Source of the DNA: a bacterium D16-51
GTDB lineage: Bacteria > Bacillota > Clostridia > Lachnospirales > Lachnospiraceae
Direction of reading: 5' to 3'
NCBI GenBank assembly: GCA_003612285.1
Contig: RAYE01000048.1
Span: forward strand, 1-47,248
DNA: 47,248 nucleotides
The translations under genes and the position numbers were made by a program. Positions 33,372 through 41,063 of the stretch are shown here, piece after piece. The notes under the pieces are model-generated. The model saw nothing but the letters and a program-made list of their open reading frames with translations, ran no database searches and was not told the origin of the DNA. How positions within the stretch are numbered: position 1 is the stretch's first letter; every line of letters begins with the position of its first letter.

Positions 33372-34240
33372 AAACGGCTCTTTTTTCGTTTTTTCTTAAA
33401 GATAATCCCGGCGGTAATCCCTCCAATGGCTACAATGCCTGCAGCAATATAAATTACCTTTCCCAATGCCGCCTTTTTTGGTATCCTTTTTTGTCTCTAT
33501 GTATTCATCCTTTAATTCCAGCTTTAAGCTTTTTTCTAATTCTTTTATCACCTTCTGCCTTTTTATCTTGTTTAAATAGGCAAAAATCTCCTCCTTTTTT
33601 GCCTCATAATTTTTCTTTTTAAACTCTTTTTTTGCCTCTTCGTTTGAATTGCCCCCTTCCATTTCCTGCGTAGTTTTTTTAGCTCTCTAACTATATTGGT
33701 CTCTTCGGGAGTCTGTGCATAGGTGGTATTATCTATTTTGTAAAATAATGCATCCACCATTACCTTTTCATTATACAAAAAATACTGATCCATCAGCTTA
33801 TCATACCCAAAAGAAACCTTTCCAGTATTTGGGTCAATATCAATACTAAACAGGCATAGTTTTTCTTTATTTATTTTTGCAGTAAAATAGTATTTATAGG
33901 CAAAATCTCCCTCTATATTATAAATAAAAAAAGGGTTTTTAATAATAATCTTGTCAGAACTTTGAATCTTTCTTGCCACTGGAATAAAATCCCGGTATTC
34001 GTCCGGCACTTTAGTTAACAAGGTATATGTGTCTGCATCCTTGTATTTCTTATAATACTTCATTGTTTTTTTTACACTTTTTTCAAAAAACACTGCCGCA
34101 TTATTTACAACCGAATCAGGCAGCACTTCTGCATATATGCCATCCTCCTGTAGTTTTACGGAATATGCTTCTGCCCGCCTGCTGTCCACACTAACGATAC
34201 AAAGCAGTATGACTATCAAAACTAAGCTGTATTTTTTCAT
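33368..34240 (-). pseudogene. Tandem paralogue 2, broken by two frameshifts
   Basis: From 34240 the frame follows the family (signal peptide MKKYSLVLIVILLCIVSVDS, EYRDFIPVARKIQSSDKIII, RLCLF-like KLCLFSIDIDPNTGKVSFGY, TTYAQTP). It then shifts near 33660, where the Lys/Glu-rich helix continues in another frame (KKNYEAKKEEIFAYL ... KLELKDEYIETKKDTKKGG). It shifts again near 33460, where the membrane helix is read out of frame as KGNLYCCRHC. The first part could still be secreted as a soluble ~190-residue protein without its membrane anchor. RBS AGGAG is well placed. Confidence 0.85.
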
Positions 34241-34313
34241 AATAATCTCCTCATGCCGTCTTTGACGGTTTAAATAGTGATGAAAAATAGTACAATATCA
34301 AATGCATGAGATA

Positions 34314-34341
34314 ACTATAGCTTAATTAATAGAAAAATCAA
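34314..34341 (-). promoter_or_regulatory. Candidate promoter of paralogue 2
   Basis: On the minus strand TTGATT and TATAGT are separated by 16 bp, about 75 nt before the gene. It matches the paralogue 1 promoter. Confidence 0.45.
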
Positions 34342-34380
34342 TGCTTTGTGCATGAAACGACATTTTTTTGACAATATTGG

Positions 34381-35259
34381 TCAAAAACGGCTCTTTTTTC
34401 GTTTTTTCCTAAAGAAGATGATTCCAGCAGTGATTCCGCCAATGGCTACAACGCCGGCGGCAATATAAATACTTTTCCAGATGCCGTCCTCTTTGGTATT
34501 CTTTTCCGTTTCTATGTATTCATCCTTTAACTCTAGTTTTAAGTTTTTTTCTGATTTTTTTATCACCTTTTGATTTTTAATCTCTTCTAGGAAGGCAAAA
34601 ATCTCCTCCTTTTTTTCCTCATAATTTTTCTTTTTAAATGCCTTTCTTTCCTTCTCGTATGTAGGGGCCCCCTCCATTAAGTGTATTCCCCGTTGTTTTT
34701 GATCCCTTATTACAGTGGTTTCTTTGGGGGTCTGTGCATAGGTGATATCATCTATACTGTATAATAAGGCATCTTTCATCGTCTTTTCATCATACAAAAA
34801 ATATCGATCCATCATATCATCATACCAAAAAATAACCTTGCCAGTATCTGCGGCGATACTAACACTAAACAAGCACAGTCTTTCCCCCTTTTTTTCCGCG
34901 GCAAAATAGTAACTATAGTCTGCCTGCCCTTCTACTATGTAAATGAAAAAAGGATTTCTAATAATAATCTCGTCAGAATCCTGTATTTTTCTTGCTACCG
35001 GAATAAAATCCAGATATTCGACTGGTACTTTAGTCGCCAGGGTAAATGTGTCGGCATCTTTGTATTTTTTATAATACTGCATTGCCCTTTTAACTCTTTT
35101 TTTAAATAACACGGTTACATTATTTACTATCAGATCTGGCAGCATCTCTGCATACATGCCATCCTTCTGCAATGTCACGGAATATGCTTTTGCCTGCCTG
35201 TTATCTGCACCAACGATACAAAGCAGGATGACTATCAAAACTAAGTTATATTTTTTCAT
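34381..35259 (-). CDS. Unknown exported single-pass protein, tandem paralogue 3
   Basis: The 292-residue protein is closest to paralogue 1 along its whole length: signal peptide MKKYNLVLIVILLCIVGADN, outer domain with EYLDFIPVARKIQDSDEIII, RLCLFSVSIAADTGKVIFWY and DDMMDRYFLYDEKTMKDALL, the Lys/Glu-rich helix, then helix IYIAAGVVAIGGITAGIIFF with KKRKK. The ATG at 35259 has GGGAG ~10 nt upstream; a GTG 9 nt earlier is possible. It is the first gene of the segment between the two family C repeats and the first of three tandem copies with ~120 bp of shared spacer. Confidence 0.8.
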   Translation of the reverse strand: MKKYNLVLIVILLCIVGADNRQAKAYSVTLQKDGMYAEMLPDLIVNNVTVLFKKRVKRAMQYYKKYKDADTFTLATKVPVEYLDFIPVARKIQDSDEIIIRNPFFIYIVEGQADYSYYFAAEKKGERLCLFSVSIAADTGKVIFWYDDMMDRYFLYDEKTMKDALLYSIDDITYAQTPKETTVIRDQKQRGIHLMEGAPTYEKERKAFKKKNYEEKKEEIFAFLEEIKNQKVIKKSEKNLKLELKDEYIETEKNTKEDGIWKSIYIAAGVVAIGGITAGIIFFRKKRKKSRF

Positions 35260-35356
35260 AATACTCACTCTCCCTCTTTATTATATAGCATTATAATGCT
35301 ATATGAGAAATAGTACAATATCAATGCTTTTTCATGAGACGGCATGTTCAAATTAT

Positions 35357-35516
35357 AGGGCTGTAAACTAATCGGCGGTATCAGTCCGCAATAGCGGGCA
35401 AGCTTATGGACTGTTAATATGTAAGACGGCGTGAAATACACATTTTACAGTTTCTTAGGCGGTATGTAATCTATTGTATTACTTAGATTACAGATGTAAA
35501 GATTGGTTACAGCCCC
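35357..35516. repeat. Repeat family C, copy 2
   Basis: It has the same blocks and orientation as copy 1 (28798-28961), with ends AGGGCTGTAAACTAAT / ATTGGTTACAGCCCC. The two copies bracket the 6.4-kb segment carrying paralogues 1-3, two permeases and an ATPase. Confidence 0.85.
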
Positions 35517-35521
35517 GGATT

Positions 35522-36367
35522 TTATGTTTCCGTTTCTTCAAGTATATCTTTCTTTTTAAAAATGAAATAACCGGTTATAATACAGATTAAAATACCTGAT
35601 AATAATAAGGCAATGCAAACTGATGGCAAAAAACCATTGTCAAAAATTGGTATAGTACGGTTAGGCATCCCCCAGTTTCCCGGCAGGAGCCATGTCTGCC
35701 AATAGGCGGATGCCAGTAATATAGTAAGAAGTGCAACAAAGGAGAGTATGGGTTTTATATATAGCCCTATTGCCATTTGCAGGAGCCCGAAAAACAGGGC
35801 TAAAAGAAATGGCTGGATTATGGTAATGCATAGTATTTGCTGTATGGGGTATAATGCAAAATCTTCTCTTGCCAATATCTGCATGATATCTGCAGTTGGC
35901 TGGAGGCTGATTTTTGCCCCATTAGAGAAAGAGAACAAAAATATAATAAAAAAATAAATTGCAAAATACACTATGGTATAAAGGACACACCAAGCTACTT
36001 TGCCAAGCCACCAAGCCAGACGGCTTTTGGAGTGGGTTAAAACCTGGATTCCCCAGCCTTTCAGGTCATTGTTGAGGTATCCATTCAGGCTTATTAGTAA
36101 AAAAAGGAATAACCCTACCCAGCGGGTTGGCACTGTAAATAATTCGTATAAATCAAATTCAAAAGGAGCACTTCCCTGTACCATATAAATCCAATAATCC
36201 ATTATTGTTCCTAGGCTTTGTATAGATTCTGCTTTTTGCAAGTTTACAAGCTGTGTATGTAACCCAGAGCAGGAAAAAAGTGACAGAAGAACTGGAAGCA
36301 GGAAATATACACGTTTTTCCCAGATTCCTTCTTCCAAATCATGCTTTATAATTCTAAGAAACTGCAT
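35522..36367 (-). CDS. ABC-2 type permease
   Basis: The 281-residue protein has about six membrane helices: VYFLLPVLLSLFSC; WVGLFLFLLISLNGYL; VAWCVLYTIVYFAIYFFIIF; IIQPFLLALFFGLLQMAIGL; ILSFVALLTILLASAY; and SVCIALLLSGILICIITGYF, then KKKD. This is the ABC-2 transporter layout. It overlaps the end of the ATPase gene by 14 nt. With 36354 (ATPase) and 37170 (second permease) it forms a LanFEG- or bacteriocin-immunity-like three-gene set. Substrate unknown. Confidence 0.85.
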   Translation of the reverse strand: MQFLRIIKHDLEEGIWEKRVYFLLPVLLSLFSCSGLHTQLVNLQKAESIQSLGTIMDYWIYMVQGSAPFEFDLYELFTVPTRWVGLFLFLLISLNGYLNNDLKGWGIQVLTHSKSRLAWWLGKVAWCVLYTIVYFAIYFFIIFLFSFSNGAKISLQPTADIMQILAREDFALYPIQQILCITIIQPFLLALFFGLLQMAIGLYIKPILSFVALLTILLASAYWQTWLLPGNWGMPNRTIPIFDNGFLPSVCIALLLSGILICIITGYFIFKKKDILEETET

Positions 36368-37010
36368 ATTCTGTACTCCCTTCCATTTGTATCTGGCCTT
36401 CGCTCATTGTAATAATTTCATCTGCAAGCAGGTTCATTTCTTCTTTGTCATGGCATGCCACCAGGATAATGCGTTCTTCCGATTTCAAGCCTATAATTAC
36501 TTTTCGGATTGTTTCTACGCCCTCTCCGTCTATTGCATTGATTGGTTCATCCAGAAGAATAATTTCAGGGCTGCCCATTATAGCGGCTGCGACGCCAAGG
36601 CGCTGTTTCATCCCAAGGGAATATTTGCCGAATTTCTTATTTTTGGCATCTGAGAGGCCGACACTTTCTAGCAGTTCTAAGATTTTTTCGTCTGAAAGTC
36701 CGTTTTGGAGGGAGGCGAGCATTTTCAGGTTTTCAAACCCAGTATGTTCCTTTAAGAAAGAAGGGTTTTCAATTAGGATTCCAATACTTTCAGGGACAGA
36801 AATATCTTTATGCAGTATTTTGCCGTTAATAGTGACTGTGCCCTTTGTTGGCAGGACTAATCCGGCAATGCAGCGCATTAACATCGTTTTCCCGCATCCG
36901 TTTTTCCCCTGTATCCCATAAATCTTCCCACCCTGAAGTGTTAAGTTTATTCCCTTTAACACTTCAGCCTGCTTAATATTTTTATATAGTCCTTTAATTT
37001 CCAATTCCAT
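36354..37010 (-). CDS. ABC-2 family ATP-binding protein
   Basis: The 218-residue protein has Walker A GKNGCGKT (with Cys, and Thr in place of the usual Ser), Q-loop GILIENPSFLKEHTGFENL (the NPSF form typical of lantibiotic-immunity type ATPases), signature YSLGMKQRLGVAAAI, Walker B IILLDEPINAID and His switch LVACHDKEEMNLL. The start at 37010 has GAGG 6-7 nt upstream; the ATG 12 nt earlier has none. It couples to two ABC-2 permeases on either side. Confidence 0.93.
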   Translation of the reverse strand: MELEIKGLYKNIKQAEVLKGINLTLQGGKIYGIQGKNGCGKTMLMRCIAGLVLPTKGTVTINGKILHKDISVPESIGILIENPSFLKEHTGFENLKMLASLQNGLSDEKILELLESVGLSDAKNKKFGKYSLGMKQRLGVAAAIMGSPEIILLDEPINAIDGEGVETIRKVIIGLKSEERIILVACHDKEEMNLLADEIITMSEGQIQMEGSTEYAVS

Positions 37011-37022
37011 TTTAATCCTCAT

Positions 37023-37169
37023 TTCTGTAAGATATACTCAAGACCGCCATAATTTACCAATTTGTCGAAAGCAGGAATATGGCTGGCGGCCTTTCGTTAT
37101 AGTTGATAACTGTAAATCTATCCGATGTGCAGTTATAAATCGTGTTTGTCTTGCATTTTCTGGCGGTCT
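37023..37169. other. Spacer with inverted repeat
   Basis: The spacer between ABC-2 genes contains AGACCGCCA (about 37043) and TGGCGGTCT (about 37161) as a distant inverted repeat, with an inner hairpin ATAACTG / CAGTTAT. It may be a degenerate relative of repeat family C, but the match is too weak to assign. Confidence 0.35.
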
Positions 37170-38018
37170 CTAAAGAATACGTTCCCTTTTTTTCCCAATA
37201 AAAAAGAAAACGAGAAAAGCTGCTGCAGCAAAGGCTGATATTTCCAAAAACATACCCCCTAATGTTATTCTTTCTATGTAATGTGTTCCAACAGGGTTTA
37301 TGATTGTGCTGATGGAAAACTCGCTATGGCCAAGTTCTGCCAATGCATAATCCAGGGCTGTATAAAAAATCATTGGGGAAAAAAGCACTAAGAGAGCATT
37401 CCGGGCAAAGAATGATGCACTTAAAGCAAGTGTTGCCAAAAAGCCGCCTGCCAGCATCCCCAGTAACAGATATACCAAAAAATAAGCCCAGGGGCAGGTG
37501 TAGTAAAAATCGGCCATGACGGATGAATCATTTGTATGGCTTTGCAGGGCTAAAGTGTTTGGTATAATTGCAGGGAGATATAATGCGTTAGCAAGGAAAC
37601 TGAAAATTGCAGGCAATATACCTGCCACTGCACCGGATAAGAAAACTGCCGTATATTTTGCAAGCAGGTAGTTTTCTTTCTTTTTTTGCGAATAGATATA
37701 TTTCAGGTAACCGGAATTTTCATCTGTAAAAAAACTGCAGCCAAATGGCAACACTGCAAGGATTGGAAACAGATAATAATATAGCAGGTTAAAAATCGTA
37801 AAGGCGTCGCCGTTGATAAAACCTTCATATAAAGAACTTGGGTATAGGCCGGAAGGGCTGAATCCCTGTTGCCTTCGGATTTCATCTGCGATTTCTTTTG
37901 TTTCCTGGAACAGTATCCGGTATCCGAAAAATTCCCCGGCTGCCAGAAGGACTGCCAGAAGGACTGCCAGTTTTATCCCTTTGCCACGCAGGCATCTGTT
38001 TAATTCAAAACGGATCAT
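37170..38018 (-). CDS. ABC-2 type permease
   Basis: The 282-residue protein has six helices: LAVLLAVLLAAGEFFGYRI; FNLLYYYLFPILAVLPFGCS; YTAVFLSGAVAGILPAIFSF; YFLVYLLLGMLAGGFLATLA; LLVLFSPMIFYTALDYAL; and FLEISAFAAAAFLVFFFIG, then KKR. GGAGG is 7 nt before ATG. It pairs with the 36354 ATPase and 35522 permease. It shows little similarity to the 35522 permease beyond topology, so a heterodimer is likely. Confidence 0.85.
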   Translation of the reverse strand: MIRFELNRCLRGKGIKLAVLLAVLLAAGEFFGYRILFQETKEIADEIRRQQGFSPSGLYPSSLYEGFINGDAFTIFNLLYYYLFPILAVLPFGCSFFTDENSGYLKYIYSQKKKENYLLAKYTAVFLSGAVAGILPAIFSFLANALYLPAIIPNTLALQSHTNDSSVMADFYYTCPWAYFLVYLLLGMLAGGFLATLALSASFFARNALLVLFSPMIFYTALDYALAELGHSEFSISTIINPVGTHYIERITLGGMFLEISAFAAAAFLVFFFIGKKRERIL

Positions 38019-38089
38019 TGTGATTCCTCCATTTACTTTTAGGAATTGTTAAAAAATTAAATGAACAAGCTGCGAAGGACGTCAGTTCT

Positions 38090-39307
38090 TTACTGCACCT
38101 GTAAAAAAATTCCCCCATCAGCTTTTCCCTTCACCATATCAGCATTTTCTACGTTCATCCCGGTAAATTCCAGGTATAATGGTGCATCTGGAAGTTTCCA
38201 TTTATTTAAGCGCAGGGCGACATAATACCCTAATGTAATATGGCGGGTTTCCCCAGCGTCCATTTTTCTTCCTGCCCTGTTTTCTTCCCATGTTTTTTCA
38301 TAGCAGGATTCACAATAGTCATTCCCTGCCCCATTAAACAGATACGGATAAATTGACAGGTTTTTAGTGACTTCTGATACATTTGTGCATTTTACTTTTA
38401 TAAAGACAAGATAGGTTTCCCCTTTCTGTACAGTTCCGTCTAAATCCTTGTAAGGGGCTACTATGCCATCATCCAATATAATGTCTTTAGATGAATGAAA
38501 TGTAAAAGCAGATGGGTCGTAACCCTTATAATTTTTAATGTTTCTGAGCACTGTGCAGTCCTCTATTTCCAGTTTGCATCCGTTTTTAATATAGCTGCCG
38601 CCTAGCTCCATAATGGTATTGCGTGGCGTATCTTCTATAATAGGGGTATTTGTCCCTCCCTTTGGTGAAATCAGTTTCTGGTAATCAGCTATTTCCTGTT
38701 TTTTAGCTTTTCTTTCTTTGACATCTGTCAATGCAATATAACGGATATCAGGGTATCCACTAATTGAGATGGAGAACTTCTGACCAGCCAGATTATTATA
38801 GTTTTCCTCCCGGAAATTAAGCCTGTGTAATTCATAGGGAAATAAAACATCCATATTTTTTCCTGGCGCTATTTCATATAAATTTGAGTTGATGTCAGAA
38901 AACAGTTCAGGCTGGATGCTATTATTATATGTATTGCCACAGATTATCGGAAAAATGGGGATGCCCACCGTTTTATCTGAAATATTTTTAATATTTATTT
39001 TAACGACCAGCTCATGTTCTATGCCGGGCAGCCATTGTTCATCTCCGCTTGCCTCATAGACGCTGCCTGCATATCGGTAATATTTTGCAATCTGTGGATA
39101 TTCTGCTACAAAGGCGGCAATATCATATAATGTTTTTTCTTTCACAGATAGCAGGCAACCATTAAAGTTGACAGATTCATTATCAGAGAGATAATTTATC
39201 TTTGTTAATTCGTTATTATGGTTTACCCAGACAATTCTTGCAATATAGGCAACTAATATAATAAAGAGACATAGCATGGATAATGATTTTTTTAGGAAAA
39301 TTTTCAT
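38090..39307 (-). CDS. Unknown exported, membrane-anchored protein with two beta-rich domains
   Basis: The 405-residue protein has an N-terminal anchor helix (LSMLCLFIILVAYIARIVWV) and then a long outer part. It contains two similar halves: each begins with a short NFNGCLLSV/NGCKLEIEDCTV-like strand, has an AAFV or YDPSAF stretch, and then a strand VVKINIKNISDKTVGIPIFP or VFIKVKCTNVSEVTKNLSIY followed by a MDVLFPYELHR/RHITLGYYVALR segment. This resembles DUF5027- or DUF4352-type immunoglobulin-like domains. It lies between the secreted protein gene 39394 and the ABC-2 set. Function unknown. Confidence 0.65.
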   Translation of the reverse strand: MKIFLKKSLSMLCLFIILVAYIARIVWVNHNNELTKINYLSDNESVNFNGCLLSVKEKTLYDIAAFVAEYPQIAKYYRYAGSVYEASGDEQWLPGIEHELVVKINIKNISDKTVGIPIFPIICGNTYNNSIQPELFSDINSNLYEIAPGKNMDVLFPYELHRLNFREENYNNLAGQKFSISISGYPDIRYIALTDVKERKAKKQEIADYQKLISPKGGTNTPIIEDTPRNTIMELGGSYIKNGCKLEIEDCTVLRNIKNYKGYDPSAFTFHSSKDIILDDGIVAPYKDLDGTVQKGETYLVFIKVKCTNVSEVTKNLSIYPYLFNGAGNDYCESCYEKTWEENRAGRKMDAGETRHITLGYYVALRLNKWKLPDAPLYLEFTGMNVENADMVKGKADGGIFLQVQ

Positions 39308-39393
39308 TTCTATCTTCTCCTGTTTTATGAGGAATTTCAGTTAAACAACGGGCTGCTAAATAGCAGCCTGCTGTTTAAAGAATTGTACTATAA

Positions 39394-39951
39394 TTAGCCG
39401 CCAATATAGTTATATTTTTTGGAACTATCCGGACTCCATACTCCATATGTAACACCCTTTTCAGGTGATGTTTTTATCCTTAGTTTTGCCTGGTTTTGTG
39501 TTGATTTTAAGAAAGTATTATTAATGTTTGTTTGACGGTAGCTGGATAAAAGTACCCAGCCGCTGCACGTTGTGGCACTACCAGGATTTGAATCGTTTCT
39601 TCCATACATACGAACTTTTGAATCGAAACCAGTAGAATTCATAGCATAACCATAGCCATGTATTCCATCATTCGTAATATCACAATTTTTATTTCTCCAA
39701 TTTGTATCTTTATAATCCCCATCCGTCTTATAATCATAAGTATAGTTGGAATTTGTATAGTTTCCTGTAGCTCGTGCGGCAACATTGGCTGGGCTGTTTT
39801 CATCAATTTCATTTACCTCTTCTGTTATTGCATCTGTAGAAATGTCTGTTACAGATGTGTTATCCTTAGCAGTAACATTGGTAAAAGACATGCTGGAAAC
39901 TAAAGCCATTGTAAATAATATCCCTGCTGTTCCTAATAATTTTTTTCTCAT
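39394..39951 (-). CDS. Secreted two-cysteine protein of unknown function (bacteriocin-like candidate)
   Basis: The 185-residue protein has a clear signal peptide (MRKKLLGTAGILFTMALVSS, cut after VTA), an acidic pro-like stretch of ~35 residues ending ANVAARATG, and a mature part rich in Asn, Tyr, Ser and Gly with two cysteines (NKNCDIT and TTCSGW) that could form one disulfide. The C-terminus runs KLRIKTSPEKGVTYGVWSPD. RBS GGAGGAG is 7 nt before ATG. It heads the minus-strand gene set, directly opposite the BlaI/M56 operon. I see no firm family; a bacteriocin or an envelope-stress target are the two options. Confidence 0.7.
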   Translation of the reverse strand: MRKKLLGTAGILFTMALVSSMSFTNVTAKDNTSVTDISTDAITEEVNEIDENSPANVAARATGNYTNSNYTYDYKTDGDYKDTNWRNKNCDITNDGIHGYGYAMNSTGFDSKVRMYGRNDSNPGSATTCSGWVLLSSYRQTNINNTFLKSTQNQAKLRIKTSPEKGVTYGVWSPDSSKKYNYIGG

Positions 39952-39991
39952 TTGAAATCTCCTCCTGTTAATTGAAATGTTAAATTATTTG

Positions 39992-40073
39992 ATTCTCGCG
40001 AACGCAACGAGCCAAACGTAATGCTTGTAAGGAACTGAAAGTTCCTTTGCACTTGGCGACTGCGCGCGGGATT
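39992..40073. repeat. Repeat family E, copy 1 (CTCGCG...GCGCGCGGG)
   Basis: This ~82-bp element runs from ATTCTCGCG through GAGCCAAACG and a perfect hairpin AAGGAAC-TGAAA-GTTCCTT to CTGCGCGCGGG. It is nearly identical to 42675-42760. Here it lies in the 5' leader of the secreted protein gene. Confidence 0.82.
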
Positions 40074-40106
40074 GTTGATTATACTACTTTTGTTCTTTCA
40101 TGAAAG

Positions 40107-40163
40107 TTAATCAAGAAAGAACGTTTTTGCAATAGATTCTCTGTAAAGAGGTATATGATACAT
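40107..40163 (-). CDS. 18-residue leader ORF upstream of the secreted protein gene
   Basis: ATG at 40163 has a near-perfect ribosome site (GAGGAGGTGAAAG, 5-6 nt). The peptide is MYHIPLYRESIAKTFFLD. Its last codons and stop overlap the 5' arm of a hairpin GTTCTTTC / GAAAGAAC (40090-40123). Translation could therefore alter folding of the leader ahead of gene 39394. No family is recognised. Confidence 0.45.
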   Translation of the reverse strand: MYHIPLYRESIAKTFFLD

Positions 40164-40236
40164 TCTTTCACCTCCTCTGTATAATTATAAGCCAAAGATG
40201 CTGTAACTAATTGTGCGGCATGACCTGGCTTTTTCG

Positions 40237-40268
40237 GTAGTGCCTGTCCTATGGAGAACCTGCACTAC
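40237..40268 (-). promoter_or_regulatory. Leader hairpin of the minus-strand transcript
   Basis: A 7-bp stem GTAGTGC / GCACTAC with an 18-nt loop lies between the candidate promoter near 40327 and the 18-residue ORF. It is part of a ~370-nt structured leader. Confidence 0.35.
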
Positions 40269-40327
40269 TCGAACGAAATTAAAATTTAATCACGTTCTAT
40301 GATAAGGCTATCATTAAAATGAAATAT

Positions 40328-40404
40328 TGTCAACATAAAATTTATTGTTTATTCGGATTAGCATTAAATTATAAATAATAAATAGCAAGATATTTTTGTT
40401 GACA
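40328..40404. promoter_or_regulatory. Divergent promoter region with paired inverted TGTTGACA sites
   Basis: TGTCAACA at 40328-40335 and TGTTGACA at 40397-40404 are inverted copies about 62 bp apart, each containing a TTGACA -35 box, one per strand. Flanking bases are also shared (AAATATTGTCAACA versus AAATTGTCAACA). BlaI-family repressors bind short dyads at their own promoters, so these are candidate operators for the BlaI-type protein encoded at 40656 (inference). Confidence 0.5.
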
Positions 40405-40428
40405 ATTTAGGATAATATGATTTATTAT
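40399..40428 (+). promoter_or_regulatory. Promoter of the BlaI-M56-peptide operon
   Basis: TTGACA and TATTAT are separated by 18 bp (17 if TTATTA is used). The leader to blaI is ~220 nt and carries a diverged piece of repeat family E near 40572-40618. Confidence 0.6.
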
Positions 40429-40655
40429 AAAATACAGGAGTTGACTGACTGAACCTTTCATAAGTAGGTATTATATTTTTCCGTTTGACTTTTGTTTCGT
40501 GATAGAGTAACAACTTTGCCGAGAATTAAAACTTGCGGTGTTGCAGAGCGGTGGGGTATTTGACTTGTATCAAGTGCAAAGGAGCTGTCCATTTTTTGTA
40601 AGCATTGCGTTTGATTTGTTGCATATGTGAGATTAAAGAGAGGATTTATTAAATT

Positions 40656-41063
40656 ATGCGTAAAAAAAATCAGGAATATTTCAATTTACTTCCTAAAGAA
40701 GAATTGGTAATGAAGGTATTATGGAATACAGAGGATGCGTTAAGCGGTTCGGAGATAGCGGAAAGGATTCCTGACCGTGGCTGGCCAGCTGCTTCTATCC
40801 AGAATATTTTACGCAGTCTCGAAAAGAAAAATGCAATACGGGTTGATTCCATTACAAAATTGGGTAAAACGTATGGAAGGCTTTTTCGACCTGCCATATC
40901 AGCGGACGAGTATGCTGTTATGCAGTTTGGAAGATATTACAAAAATGGCAAGAAGGATTACAAGTCTTTGGTGCTGACTCTTTTTGAAGAAACTTCTGCA
41001 GGGAAAGAGGAAATAATTCAAACATTGCAGGATATTATGGAAACGTATGATAAAGGGGAGTGA
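40656..41063 (+). CDS. BlaI/MecI/CopY-type transcriptional repressor
   Basis: The 135-residue protein has a winged-helix N-terminal domain (LPKEELVMKVLWNTEDALSG, SEIAERIPDRGWPAASIQNIL, RSLEKKNAIRVDS) and a C-terminal helical dimerisation segment (KSLVLTLFEETSAGKEEIIQ). These repressors bind dyads as dimers and are released when a BlaR1-type protease cleaves them. Its stop overlaps the GTG start of the M56 gene by 4 nt. The inducer is probably not a beta-lactam, since the partner lacks a sensor domain. Confidence 0.92.
   Translation: MRKKNQEYFNLLPKEELVMKVLWNTEDALSGSEIAERIPDRGWPAASIQNILRSLEKKNAIRVDSITKLGKTYGRLFRPAISADEYAVMQFGRYYKNGKKDYKSLVLTLFEETSAGKEEIIQTLQDIMETYDKGE

Noticed and set aside
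32308-35259. Sortase substrates (LPXTG) for the tandem exported proteins
   Set aside because: The C-terminal helix and KKKRK tail are there but no LPXTG-like motif precedes them, so they are simple membrane-anchored proteins.
39394-39951. Lactococcin 972 family bacteriocin
   Set aside because: The size and ABC context are suggestive, but I do not see the family's core pattern; it stays an unknown secreted protein.
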